Shown here in pieces: positions 38,062 to 46,979 of a DNA stretch of 64,000 bases. The notes beneath the pieces were generated by a model that was given only the letters and a program-made list of their open reading frames with translations, was not told where the DNA came from and did no database searches. A program made the position numbers and the translations under genes. Positions within the stretch are counted from its first letter, which is position 1, and each line of letters begins with the position of its first letter. This stretch comes from Acidisoma silvae (GTDB taxonomy: Bacteria; Pseudomonadota; Alphaproteobacteria; Acetobacterales; Acetobacteraceae), in assembly GCF_020618775.1 (NCBI RefSeq), contig NZ_JAESVB010000008.1, positions 115,823-179,822 on the forward strand, given 5' to 3'.

Positions 38062-39099
38062 TCATGCGGTCGCACCCTCGATCAGCTCAATACCGACATC
38101 GACCGTCTGCGGCGGTGCATCGCCGCAGACGAGTTTGGCGCCGATTTCACCGATCTTCAGACGAGGCGTGCGGACGGTGGAAAGGGGCTGCGGGGCGACT
38201 TGCCCGACGTCCAGCGCATTATGACCGAACAAAGCCAGTTGGCCGGGAATGGAAATTCCCTGTGACAGGCAGTGAAAATACCCGCCCAATGCCATGTCAT
38301 CATTCGAGAGATAGACGGCATCGAGGCCAGGGGAGCGCGCCAGAAGTTCGGCCAGGCCATAACGGCCGGCGGCGACCGAAGACGGCGCGTCGACAATTTC
38401 CTTGTCCGAAACGGCGTAGCCAGCTTCCTTCAGCGTCATTGCAAAGCCGGACCAGCGCTTTTCAGCGCGAAGGTCTTTGCCGATCGTGGCGCCGCCGCCA
38501 TGGCCGACATAGCCGAAACGACGATAGCCGCGTGAGAGAAGATGACGCGCGGCGATGCGTCCTGCATCGACATTTGAAAAGCCGACAATGATGTCGATGC
38601 CGGCGCCGTCACTATCCATTAGCTCGGCGACGCGGATGCCGGCATTGCGCAGCATGGCCTCGGCGCGGGGCGTATGTTCCAGACCGGTCACCATCAAGCC
38701 GGCAGGCCGCCAGGCCAGAAGGGATTCGATCAGGGCTTCTTCGCGTGCCGGGTCGTATTCCGTCACGGCAATGACAGGCTGGTAGCCCATCTTGGCCAAC
38801 GGGCCGGCCGCGCCGCGCAGCACTTCCGGAAAAACGATATTGGCCAGCGACGGCAGAACGATGCCGACAAGATTGGAACCGGAGGAGGCCAGCGTGCCGG
38901 CGACGCGGTTCGGCACATAGCCCAGGGCGCGAACGGCTTCCATGACGCGTTCGCGCGTGGCTGGCGCGATCGGGCCGCTGTTGCGAAGCACACGGGACAC
39001 GGTGATTTCACTGACGCCGGCCTGCTGGGCGACTTCAGTAAGTGTTGTGCGCCGCGTCATGCCGCGCCCTGTGGTCGGTTGGTCCATAAGCGCTGTCAT
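38062..39099 (-). CDS. LacI/GntR-type regulator of the tetronate island
   Basis: LacI-family regulator, 345 residues from the first ATG. The helix-turn-helix is TLTEVAQQAGVSEITVSRVL, followed by the hinge (YVPNRVAGTLASSGSNLVG) and an effector-binding domain. The start is uncertain: ATGs at 39099, 39087 and 39060 are in frame, and the first lies inside a sequence that looks like an operator half. It is divergent from the tetronate transporter genes and likely represses them until the acid sugar or a phosphorylated product binds. Confidence 0.92.
   Translation of the reverse strand: MTALMDQPTTGRGMTRRTTLTEVAQQAGVSEITVSRVLRNSGPIAPATRERVMEAVRALGYVPNRVAGTLASSGSNLVGIVLPSLANIVFPEVLRGAAGPLAKMGYQPVIAVTEYDPAREEALIESLLAWRPAGLMVTGLEHTPRAEAMLRNAGIRVAELMDSDGAGIDIIVGFSNVDAGRIAARHLLSRGYRRFGYVGHGGGATIGKDLRAEKRWSGFAMTLKEAGYAVSDKEIVDAPSSVAAGRYGLAELLARSPGLDAVYLSNDDMALGGYFHCLSQGISIPGQLALFGHNALDVGQVAPQPLSTVRTPRLKIGEIGAKLVCGDAPPQTVDVGIELIEGATA
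39084..39099. promoter_or_regulatory. Secondary operator-like half-site over regulator start codon
   Basis: The sequence CCATAAGCGCTGTCAT shares its right 11 bases (AGCGCTGTCAT) with the 16-bp palindrome at 39174-39189, exactly 90 bp away. It covers the first possible start codon of the LacI-family gene, so binding would block its own expression. The left half is degenerate. Confidence 0.4.
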
Positions 39100-39173
39100 G
39101 CTCCGGAAAGTCTTTTTCGTCCACAGCGGGCATGCGCATCTTGACCGCTCCGTAAGAGTTTGTCATGTGTTGA

Positions 39174-39189
39174 ATGACAGCGCTGTCAT
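39174..39189. promoter_or_regulatory. LacI-type operator upstream of tetronate transporter
   Basis: ATGACAGCGCTGTCAT is a perfect 16-bp palindrome with a central GCGC, as in LacI/GalR operators. It lies between the divergent LacI-family gene and the binding-protein gene, 54 bp before the latter, the expected place for a repressor that controls both. Confidence 0.8.
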
Positions 39190-39242
39190 GGCTGCCGCGG
39201 ATGGTTCGGGGCAGTTAAAAAAGAACGGCGCAGGGGAAAGAC

Positions 39243-40346
39243 ATGTCCAACAGAAATGGTCTTCTGGGCCTGAGTGCCTGTGCCCTGATGGTGGCGGCCG
39301 GTTTTTTGACTGCCAGTGCCGCTTATGCGCAGAGCCTGACGGATCCGGCGAGCCTCGAAAAATGCTTTGTCAAGGCAAGCGCCGATACGCCGATGATGCC
39401 GGCGAAGCACAAAACCGGACCCTATAAAATCGCCTTCAGCAACTCGCTTTACGGCAATAACTGGCGCACCGAAATGCTCAATATCGCCAGCGCCTATGTC
39501 AAACAGCCGGATGTCGCTGCGCATATTGCCAGCTTCAAGATATTCAATTCCGGCAATGATGTGTCACAGCAGATATCGCAGATCCGCAGCATGATCCTGT
39601 CCGGCTATGACGCCATCGTCGTGGATGCCGCGTCACCGACCGGGCTGGACAGCGTGATCAATCAGGCGGTGAAGCAAGGCATCGTTGTAGTTGCTTTCGA
39701 CAATACGGTCGGCACCACGAAGGCCATCAATGTCAATGAAGACCAGACGGAAATGGGCCGCCAATGGGCGCAGTTCCTGGTCAAGCAGGTGCCCGCCAAT
39801 AAAACGATCCTGATGGTGCGCGGCCTTGCCGGCGCCACTGTCGACAATGATCAGGTCGATGGCGCCAAGTCGGTTTTCAAGGACCATCCCGATCTGAAGC
39901 TTGTCGAGGTCTATGGCGGCTGGGATGTCGGCACCAACCAGAAGGTGACGGCGGATGCGCTTGCGACCAATCATGATATCGGCGGTGTCTGGGGAACCGA
40001 GGGAGCGACCGGCGCTTTGCAGGCCATTTTGCAGGTGCATGCGCCGCTGGTGCCGATGACGGGCGAGTCCGACAATGGCTTCATGATGCTGGCCACGGAA
40101 AACAAGATTCCGGCGATGGTCATCGGCCAGTCGCCGGCTTTGGTGGCGGTGGCGATCCGCGCGGCCATCGCGACATTGTCCGGCCAGTCCTTGCCGCAGA
40201 GCGCGAATGTGCCGCTGACAGCGCTGACGACCGATGAGATGAAGCCGGATGTGGATTTCTTTCCCAAGCTGCCGGGCAGTTTCGTGACGAATATCAGCAT
40301 TCCGCAATGCGAAGTGCATATCCCCGTCACTGAAGTTGTGAAGTAA
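39243..40346 (+). CDS. Periplasmic substrate-binding protein, probable tetronate ABC transporter
   Basis: CUT2-type binding protein of 367 residues. The signal peptide ends at AYAQS, followed by the mature domains [51 protein letters not shown] and GVWGTEGATGALQAILQ. It resembles the binding protein at the left edge of the window (shared VRGLAGATVD-like stretch). The genomic setting next to tetronate catabolic genes suggests threonate or erythronate as ligand. ATG 39243 has a GGGGAAAG ribosome-binding site. Confidence 0.9.
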   Translation: MSNRNGLLGLSACALMVAAGFLTASAAYAQSLTDPASLEKCFVKASADTPMMPAKHKTGPYKIAFSNSLYGNNWRTEMLNIASAYVKQPDVAAHIASFKIFNSGNDVSQQISQIRSMILSGYDAIVVDAASPTGLDSVINQAVKQGIVVVAFDNTVGTTKAINVNEDQTEMGRQWAQFLVKQVPANKTILMVRGLAGATVDNDQVDGAKSVFKDHPDLKLVEVYGGWDVGTNQKVTADALATNHDIGGVWGTEGATGALQAILQVHAPLVPMTGESDNGFMMLATENKIPAMVIGQSPALVAVAIRAAIATLSGQSLPQSANVPLTALTTDEMKPDVDFFPKLPGSFVTNISIPQCEVHIPVTEVVK

Positions 40347-40351
40347 TCAAA

Positions 40352-41875
40352 ATGCCGGACGCCGTTTTGCGGGCGGAGGGTCTCACCAAGCGCTATGGTG
40401 GGATCACTGCGCTGGAGGATGTCAGTCTCAGTCTGGCTGCGGGTGAGGTGCTGGCGCTTCTGGGTGCGAACGGCGCCGGGAAAAGTACGCTGGTGAAGAT
40501 GCTGTCGGGTAATGTAACGCCCGACAGCGGCAGCATCGCGATCGGCGGTGCAGAGCGCCACCTGACATCGCCGCGCGTGGCGTTCGAGGCCGGTGTCGCG
40601 ACGGTGCACCAAGAACTGTCTCTCTTCGGCAGTCTGACGGTGGCACAGAATATTCTGATCGGTCGGGAGGCATTGGGTCGTCTCGGCCATATAAAAGAAG
40701 AGACCAGCCTAAGACGAGCGACGGCGCTATTGGCGGAAATCGGCGTGCCGGATATCGCGGCGGATGCAAGGCTGGGTACGCTGTCCCTCGCACAGCGGCA
40801 ATTGGTGGAAATCGCGAAGGCGATATCCTTCGATCCGCGCGTTCTTATTCTCGATGAACCGACATCCGCGCTCGGCCTGACGGATGTGCATCGCCTGCTG
40901 TCCGTGGTGCGCGGCTTGCGTGCCAAGGGCCGCGCGATCATTTTTATTTCACACCGTATGGAAGAGATTGAAACTATCGCCGATAGCGTCACGATCCTGC
41001 GCAGCGGGCGCAAGGTTGGCGCCTTTCCGCGCCAAAGCTTTACGCGCGACCGTGCGCTGGAACTGATGCTGGGGGAGACGCAGCAGCAATTGCACGCGGT
41101 GCCGCCCCCGCCGCCTGCCGTGCAAACGACACCGCCGATCCTACAGGTGGCCGACCTGCGGCTCGATGGCCGGCTGAACGGCGTTTCCTTCGATTTGCGA
41201 CCAGGGGAAGTGCTGGGGTTGGCGGGCCTGGAAGGGCAGGGCCAGAAGGACATGCTTTTCGCGCTATTCGGTCTTTTCCGTCGGGGATTGCGTGGCGATG
41301 TCATCATCCGTGGGCAGGCCCGCCGCGCCTCGCGGCCCTTGCAGGCAATCGCAGCCGGATTGGCCTTTATTCCGGATGACCGCAAGAACATGGGTGGCTT
41401 CATGTTCCTGCCTATCGCGCATAATATCGCCGTCACCATTCTCGATCGGCTGCGCCGTTTTCTGTTCCTGAATGCGCGGCGGGAGACTGCGATCGTCGCC
41501 GAGCTTATTCAGCGCCTGGCGATCAAATGCGCTTCGGCCGATGCGCCGCTCGGCAGCCTCAGCGGCGGCAATCAGCAGAAAGTCATCGCCGCCAAATGGC
41601 TGGCCTTCGAGCGTGACATCTATCTGTTTTGCGATCCGACTCGCGGTGTCGATGCCGGCGCGCGCGAGACGATCTATGCAACCATCCGTGACCTTGCGGC
41701 GGCAGGTAAAGGCATCATTTTGTATTCAACGGATATGGTCGAATTTCCGATCCTGTGTTCGCGCGTTCTGGTGTTTCGCGGCGGCAAGATCGCCGGTTCT
41801 GTTTCCGGTGCGGAGGTCAGCGAGGAATCCATTCTGGCTCTGTCCTTCCAGGATACCGGAGCTGTGGCGGCATGA
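40352..41875 (+). CDS. ABC transporter ATP-binding protein (two domains), probable tetronate importer
   Basis: CUT2 ATPase of 507 residues. The first domain has Walker A GANGAGKST, TVHQELSLFGSL and LILDEPTSALGLTD; the second has the degenerate Walker A GLAGLEGQGQKDM, signature [10 protein letters not shown] and CDPTRGVDAGARE. It starts five bases after the binding-protein stop and its TGA overlaps the ATG of the first permease. It energises uptake through the two following permeases. Confidence 0.94.
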   Translation: MPDAVLRAEGLTKRYGGITALEDVSLSLAAGEVLALLGANGAGKSTLVKMLSGNVTPDSGSIAIGGAERHLTSPRVAFEAGVATVHQELSLFGSLTVAQNILIGREALGRLGHIKEETSLRRATALLAEIGVPDIAADARLGTLSLAQRQLVEIAKAISFDPRVLILDEPTSALGLTDVHRLLSVVRGLRAKGRAIIFISHRMEEIETIADSVTILRSGRKVGAFPRQSFTRDRALELMLGETQQQLHAVPPPPPAVQTTPPILQVADLRLDGRLNGVSFDLRPGEVLGLAGLEGQGQKDMLFALFGLFRRGLRGDVIIRGQARRASRPLQAIAAGLAFIPDDRKNMGGFMFLPIAHNIAVTILDRLRRFLFLNARRETAIVAELIQRLAIKCASADAPLGSLSGGNQQKVIAAKWLAFERDIYLFCDPTRGVDAGARETIYATIRDLAAAGKGIILYSTDMVEFPILCSRVLVFRGGKIAGSVSGAEVSEESILALSFQDTGAVAA

Positions 41876-42855
41876 GGAGATTCCGGGAACGGTTAGGGGA
41901 CCATATCGGCCCGCTATGTTGCGCCATCGGGGTTGTTGCGGTGGTCATCGTCTATGCCGTCTATCAGCCGGCTGTTTTGTCCGCTTTCGGCATTGCCAGC
42001 TTGGCCAATGCGTCCGTGACGCTGGCGCTCGCCGGGCTTGGGCAGACCGTCGTTCTGATGACCGGGGCGCTTGATTTGTCGATCGGATCGGAAATCAGCC
42101 TGGTCAATTGCTTTGCCGCAACCTTCATGGGTGGAAGCACGACAAGTATTGTTCTTGTCGTCGTCGCGTCACTTCTGATCGGTCTGGCGGTAGGCGCCAT
42201 CAATGGTCTGGTCGTCGCCTATGGCCGCGTCGCGCCGCTGATCGCAACCTTCTGCACATCCTTCGTCTATGCCGGTATTTCGCTGACGCTGCGTCCGCAA
42301 CCGGGCGGGTCGATACCGGACAGCTTTGCCAATCTGCTGACCGGCAATTGGGGCCTATTGCCGTTTTCGGCGCTGTTGCTGCTGCTTGCTGTTCTTGTGA
42401 TCTGGTTGCCGGTGTTTCGCAGCCGGCTTGGGCGCTTCATTCTGGCCTATGGCGACAATCCTGAAAGCGCCTTCGCCTCGGGCATTCCGGTTCGCAAGGT
42501 CGGCATGGCCGCCTATATGCTTGCCGGCCTGTTTGCGGCCATCGCCGGGCTGTTCCTGGCCGCCGAGACGACCTCGGGCGATCCCAGCATCGGGAATGTC
42601 TATACGCTGAATTCGCTGGCGGCAGCCGTACTCGGGGGTGTCGCGCTGACCGGCGGGCGGGGCGGCATGCTTGGCCCGATCCTGGGCGCCATTCTGCTGT
42701 CGATTATCCTGAATGTCTTGAGCATCGTCGGCATCTCCGCTTTCTGGCAGGACTTTATCGAAGGCGGGATTCTGATGCTCGTCCTCGGCCTTGCCGGTAT
42801 TCGCTTGCTGAGAGCGCAAAGTTGGATGACCCTTCTGGGCAGGAGCCAGTCATGA
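41872..42855 (+). CDS. ABC transporter permease 1, probable tetronate importer
   Basis: Permease of about 327 residues with eight to ten membrane segments; landmarks are MTGALDLSIGSEISLVNC and AAVLGGVALTGGRGGMLGPILGA. The frame is open upstream, but ATG 41872 overlaps the ATPase stop and gives a short cytoplasmic N-terminus. Its own stop overlaps the second permease start (ATGA). Confidence 0.93.
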   Translation: MRRFRERLGDHIGPLCCAIGVVAVVIVYAVYQPAVLSAFGIASLANASVTLALAGLGQTVVLMTGALDLSIGSEISLVNCFAATFMGGSTTSIVLVVVASLLIGLAVGAINGLVVAYGRVAPLIATFCTSFVYAGISLTLRPQPGGSIPDSFANLLTGNWGLLPFSALLLLLAVLVIWLPVFRSRLGRFILAYGDNPESAFASGIPVRKVGMAAYMLAGLFAAIAGLFLAAETTSGDPSIGNVYTLNSLAAAVLGGVALTGGRGGMLGPILGAILLSIILNVLSIVGISAFWQDFIEGGILMLVLGLAGIRLLRAQSWMTLLGRSQS

Positions 42856-43826
42856 GCGCCGCGACAGAGGCCCAGCCGGGCCGGGCCGGGCCACGGCTTT
42901 CCGCGTCCATCAAGCGGGCCGCGCTGCCCTGGCTGATCCTGGCGGTGGTCTATGCGCTTTGCGTCATTGCCAGTGCGGACTTCCTGACCTGGCATACGAT
43001 CCGGCTGCAATTGATCCAGGCGGCGTTCATCGGTCTCGTCGCGATCGGCGAAACGCTGGCCATCCTGATCGGCCATATCGATCTGTCCATTCCCTGGACG
43101 ATTACACTGACGGGCATGTTCGCGACCAACCTCTATGCGGCCCATCCGCATGAATGGGTCGCCTTTGGCGCGGCGATCGGCATCGGTGTCGCGGTCGGTC
43201 TTGTGAATATGCTCGGCGTCTATGTACTGCGCGTCAATTCCTTGATCTGGACGCTCAGCATCAACCTGATGCTACAGGGCATAACCCTCATCTACACCAA
43301 TGCGGCGGCACCAACCACGGTCGTGCCGCCGGCGGCGAAATTCCTGGCGCTCGGCATGGTGGGTGACATCCCCATGGCCGCCGTGCTCTGGGCGGTTTGC
43401 GCCATCATCGTGATCGGTGCCTTGCGCTTCACCCCGTTCGGTAGAGCGGTCTATGCGCTTGGCAGCAACGAACTCGTGGCACTGCTGTCCGGTGTCAGGC
43501 TGGCGCGTACCTATGCGGCGGTGTTCATTACCAGTGGTGTCATGGCCGCGCTCGTCGGCTTGCTGCTGAGCGGCTATTCCTCCCAAGCCTATCTCGGCAT
43601 GGGCGATGACTATCTTTTGCCGCCGGTCGCGGCGGTTGTGATCGGCGGCAGCCGGCTTGCCGGGGGCGAGGGCGGCTATGGTGGCAGTATCGCCGGCGCG
43701 ATGACGGTGATCCTGCTGGAGGCCATGCTCATCACGCTGAACGTGTCGCAAGGCGAGCGCGAGATCGTCTTCGGTGCCATTCTTTTGGCGCTGGCCTTTC
43801 TTTTCCTCGGGCGTCGCCGGCGCTAA
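42852..43826 (+). CDS. ABC transporter permease 2, probable tetronate importer
   Basis: Permease of 324 residues with the landmarks ILIGHIDLSIPWTITLTG and AAVVIGGSRLAGGEGGYGGSIAGA. The ATG at 42852 overlaps the stop of permease 1. The unit ends with LGRRRR. It is followed after 42 bases by the dehydrogenase gene of the same pathway, so transport and catabolism are probably co-transcribed. Confidence 0.93.
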   Translation: MSAATEAQPGRAGPRLSASIKRAALPWLILAVVYALCVIASADFLTWHTIRLQLIQAAFIGLVAIGETLAILIGHIDLSIPWTITLTGMFATNLYAAHPHEWVAFGAAIGIGVAVGLVNMLGVYVLRVNSLIWTLSINLMLQGITLIYTNAAAPTTVVPPAAKFLALGMVGDIPMAAVLWAVCAIIVIGALRFTPFGRAVYALGSNELVALLSGVRLARTYAAVFITSGVMAALVGLLLSGYSSQAYLGMGDDYLLPPVAAVVIGGSRLAGGEGGYGGSIAGAMTVILLEAMLITLNVSQGEREIVFGAILLALAFLFLGRRRR

Positions 43827-43868
43827 TGCTGCTGCGTTCGTATGACTTCCACTAAGGACGACGGATTC

Positions 43869-44780
43869 ATGAATTCCACTGCGCAGCCGCAAATCACCGT
43901 CATCGGACTTGGCTCCATGGGTTTTGGCATGGCGCTATCCTTGAAACGCGCGGGTTTCGATGTTGTGGGCTGCGATGTCTCCGCGGCTGGGCGAGACCGG
44001 TTTCTGGCTGAAGGCGGCCGCGTGGCGGCCACGCCTGCGGAAGCGGCCGTGGGTTCGGTCATTGTCATCTCGGTCGTCGTCAATGCGGCGCAGACCGAGG
44101 CCGTGCTGTTCGGCGCGGATGGCTGTGCGGAAACCTGGCCGGCTGATGCGGTTTTCGTCTCCTCGGCGACCATGGCGCCCGATATCGCGCGCAGTCTGGC
44201 GGCAAGGGTGGAAGCGACCGGCCGCCATTATCTCGACGCACCCATCAGCGGTGGCGCGCAGCGCGCGGCGGATGGTGCCTTGACCATTCTGGCCTCGGGA
44301 TCGGAGACAGCTTTCGCCAAAGCGCGGCCCGCGCTGGATGCCATGGCGGCCACGCTGTATGAACTGGGTTCCGACGCTGGCACCGGCGCCGCCTTCAAGA
44401 TGATCAATCAGCTTCTGGCCGGCGTTCATATCGCTGCGGCCTGCGAGGCGATCACCTTTGCCGCCAAGCAGGGTCTGGATATTCGTCGCGTGTATGAGGT
44501 CATTACCGCATCCGCAGGCAATTCCTGGATGTTCGAGAACCGGATTCCCCATGTGCTGGATGGAGATTATGCGCCACGCAGCGCTGTGGAGATCTTCACC
44601 AAGGATCTGGGGATCATCATGGATATGGCGCGAACCGAGAAATTTCCGGTGCCGATCGCGAGCAGCGCCTTGCAGATGTTCTTGATGACCGCTGCCAGCG
44701 GCATGGGGCGCGATGACGATGCCTCGGTCGCGCGGCTATACGGGCAGGTCACCGGCACGCCGCTGCCGGGCGACGCATAG
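43869..44780 (+). CDS. ltnD: Tetronate (L-threonate-type) dehydrogenase
   Basis: Beta-hydroxyacid dehydrogenase of about 303 residues. The NAD-binding site is IGLGSMGFGMA, the substrate-binding segment DAPISGGAQRAADGALTILASG and the catalytic-Lys segment GTGAAFKMINQLLAG. LtnD oxidises L-threonate at C2 to 2-oxo-tetronate. The assignment follows from operon context with otnI and otnK; D-erythronate-type specificity cannot be excluded. ATG 43869 has an AGGACG sequence upstream; 43842 is an alternative start with no clear ribosome-binding site. Confidence 0.88.
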   Translation: MNSTAQPQITVIGLGSMGFGMALSLKRAGFDVVGCDVSAAGRDRFLAEGGRVAATPAEAAVGSVIVISVVVNAAQTEAVLFGADGCAETWPADAVFVSSATMAPDIARSLAARVEATGRHYLDAPISGGAQRAADGALTILASGSETAFAKARPALDAMAATLYELGSDAGTGAAFKMINQLLAGVHIAAACEAITFAAKQGLDIRRVYEVITASAGNSWMFENRIPHVLDGDYAPRSAVEIFTKDLGIIMDMARTEKFPVPIASSALQMFLMTAASGMGRDDDASVARLYGQVTGTPLPGDA

Positions 44781-44795
44781 ACAGGAGGCCATCCC

Positions 44796-45578
44796 ATGCC
44801 GAAATTCGCCGCCAATCTTTCGATGATGTTTACGGAATGGTCGTTTCTCGATCGCTTCGCGGCTGCCGCCGATGCGGGCTTTGCAGCGGTCGAGTTCCTG
44901 TTTCCGTATGAGTATTCGGCTGACGCGATAGCGGCGCAGTTGCAGCGCCATGGGCTGACCCAGGCTTTGTTCAATCTTCCGCCCGGAGACTGGGGCAAGG
45001 GCGAGCGTGGCATGGCCGCGCTGCCGTCGCGCTTAAGCGAATTGCAGGCGGGGGTTGAGACGGCGCTGATCTATGCCGAGGCGACAGGCTGCCGCCGGCT
45101 GCATTTGATGGCCGGGATCGCGCCGGCGGATGATGCCAAGGCACGCGCCGCCTATCGGGAGGCGGTGGCCTGGACGGCGGGGCGGGTTGGCGAGGCCGGT
45201 CGGACCCTTGTCCTGGAACCCATCAATGGCCGCGACATGCCGGGCTATTTCCTCAATGATTTCGCTTACGCGGAAGCGTTGATCACAGAACTCGCTTTGC
45301 CCAATCTCAGGCTGCAATTTGACATCTATCATCGCGCGATCATGCATGGCGACGTGACCATGGCGCTGCGGCGCCTGATGCCGATGATCGGACATATTCA
45401 GATCGCGAGCGTGCCGTCACGGCACGAACCGGACGCCGAGGAAGTCAATTATCCCTTCCTTTTGGCCGAGCTTGATCGCCTGGGTTATGATGGCTTCGTC
45501 GGATGCGAATATCGCCCGGCGGGCCATACGGTGGACGGGCTGGGCTGGTTCAAACCCCATCGCGGCATCCTGGCATGA
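44796..45578 (+). CDS. otnI: 2-oxo-tetronate isomerase (hydroxypyruvate-isomerase family)
   Basis: TIM-barrel isomerase of 260 residues. Family features: FAANLSMMFTEWSFLDRFAAAADAGF at the N-terminus, LVLEPINGRDMPGYF with a metal-binding Glu, LRLQFDIYH with Asp, and VGCEYRPAG with the second catalytic Glu. OtnI converts 2-oxo-tetronate to 3-oxo-tetronate, the substrate of the next kinase. An AGGAGG ribosome-binding site precedes the ATG, and the TGA overlaps the otnK start. Confidence 0.9.
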   Translation: MPKFAANLSMMFTEWSFLDRFAAAADAGFAAVEFLFPYEYSADAIAAQLQRHGLTQALFNLPPGDWGKGERGMAALPSRLSELQAGVETALIYAEATGCRRLHLMAGIAPADDAKARAAYREAVAWTAGRVGEAGRTLVLEPINGRDMPGYFLNDFAYAEALITELALPNLRLQFDIYHRAIMHGDVTMALRRLMPMIGHIQIASVPSRHEPDAEEVNYPFLLAELDRLGYDGFVGCEYRPAGHTVDGLGWFKPHRGILA

Positions 45579-46855
45579 CCCTCGCTCTGGGCTGTATCGC
45601 CGATGACTATACGGGTGCCTCTGACCTCGCGAATACGCTCGCGCGCCAGGGATTGCGCACGGTGCAAACCATCGGCCTGCCGGCAACCGCCTTCGATCTC
45701 TCGGGTGTCGATGCCGTGGTCGTCGCGCTGAAAAGCCGTTCTATTCCGGCAGCGGACGCGGTTGCATCCTCTCAGGCAGCCGCGATCTGGCTGCGCGCAC
45801 AGGGGGCCGGTCATGTTCTGTTCAAGATCTGCTCGACCTTCGATTCCACCGACGCCGGCAATATCGGGCCGGTGACGGATGCGCTGCGGGCCAGCAGCGC
45901 TTGCCCGATGGTGGTGGTGACGCCGGCCTTTCCCGCGACCGGCCGCACCGTTTTTCAGGGCAATCTCTTCGTCTGGTCGGTGCCGCTGGATGAAAGCCCG
46001 CTGAAGGACCATCCGCTGAACCCGATGCATGACGCCAACCTTGTGCGCGTCCTGTCGCGTCAAACAGCGACGGGTGTCGGCCTTGTGCCGTTGCAGGTGG
46101 TGGAGGCCGGGGTTGATGCCTTGCGGGCCAGGCTGGCGCAGGTGCAGGCCGAAGGCTGTGGCATGGCGATTGTGGATGCGGTCTTCGACCGTCATCTGCT
46201 GACCATCGGCGCCGTGGCACTTGGCTATGCGGTATCGACCGGTGCATCCGGCCTGGGTCTTGGTCTGGCCGCAGCCCTGATCGAAAGCGGTCGGGTGACG
46301 AAGGCGGATCCGGCGGCTGAGACCGAGGCACCGATGGGAGGCCATGCGGCTATCCTCGCCGGCAGTTGCTCGGCGGCGACCCTCGCGCAGATTGATGTCT
46401 TCGCCGGCCAGGGGCCGGTTCTGCGCCTGGATGCGGAACGGCTGCTGGCCGACAGCGAGGGGCAAGTGGCTGAAGCGCTGGCCTGGGCCAGGCCGCGTCT
46501 GGGGGCTGGTCCGCTGCTCATTGCCAGCAGCGCCGCGCCGGATCAGGTAGCGGCCCTGCGCGGCCGGCCTGATGCCGGCAGCACGGGGCATAAAATCGAG
46601 CAGGCGCTGGCCGCCATCGCCGAAGGGCTGGTTCAGGCCGGCACGCGCCGTCTGATCGTGGCTGGCGGTGAAACCTCGGGCGCCGTTGTCGATCGCCTGG
46701 GTATTTCGGGCTTTCGCATCGGCCCGGAGATTGCAGCCGGCGTGCCGGTGCTGAGGGCGCTCTCGGGTCAGGGTCCGGATATGCTGATGGCTTTGAAATC
46801 AGGCAATTTCGGCGGGACGGATTTTTTCAGGGATGCCTTGAAGCTCATGCCATAA
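45575..46855 (+). CDS. otnK: 3-oxo-tetronate kinase (DUF1537 family)
   Basis: Four-carbon acid-sugar kinase of 426 residues with both DUF1537 domains. The N-terminal substrate domain begins CIADDYTGASDLANTLARQG and includes FKICSTFDSTDAGNIG; the C-terminal nucleotide domain has LIVAGGETSGAVVDRLG and LALKSGNFGGTDFF. It phosphorylates 3-oxo-tetronate before decarboxylation by OtnC. The open frame begins 24 codons earlier, but ATG 45575 overlaps the otnI stop (ATGA). It is the last gene before a regulatory gap. Confidence 0.92.
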   Translation: MTLALGCIADDYTGASDLANTLARQGLRTVQTIGLPATAFDLSGVDAVVVALKSRSIPAADAVASSQAAAIWLRAQGAGHVLFKICSTFDSTDAGNIGPVTDALRASSACPMVVVTPAFPATGRTVFQGNLFVWSVPLDESPLKDHPLNPMHDANLVRVLSRQTATGVGLVPLQVVEAGVDALRARLAQVQAEGCGMAIVDAVFDRHLLTIGAVALGYAVSTGASGLGLGLAAALIESGRVTKADPAAETEAPMGGHAAILAGSCSAATLAQIDVFAGQGPVLRLDAERLLADSEGQVAEALAWARPRLGAGPLLIASSAAPDQVAALRGRPDAGSTGHKIEQALAAIAEGLVQAGTRRLIVAGGETSGAVVDRLGISGFRIGPEIAAGVPVLRALSGQGPDMLMALKSGNFGGTDFFRDALKLMP

Positions 46856-46869
46856 CGGCAGCAAGGCAA

Positions 46870-46892
46870 AATTTGCGTAAAGCGCGCAAATT
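46870..46892. promoter_or_regulatory. DeoR-type operator 1
   Basis: AATTTGCG-N7-CGCAAATT is a perfect inverted repeat of 23 bp. A second repeat with the same half-site TTTGCG and the same seven-base spacer lies 52 bp further on (five helical turns). Both precede the kinase-pdxA2-deoR unit, so they are probable binding sites of the DeoR-family regulator encoded at its end. Confidence 0.78.
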
Positions 46893-46921
46893 TAACTGGC
46901 TATGCCGGCGCTGAATCCCTA

Positions 46922-46944
46922 ATTTTGCGCGAATTACGCAAAAT
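46922..46944. promoter_or_regulatory. DeoR-type operator 2
   Basis: ATTTTGCG-N7-CGCAAAAT, a perfect 23-bp inverted repeat, centred 52 bp from operator 1 and 36 bp before the kinase start. Its position close to the gene suits repression of a promoter lying between or over the two sites. Confidence 0.78.
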
Positions 46945-46979
46945 AATCGGTATCGTCCATCAGATGCCGGGGAAATGAT

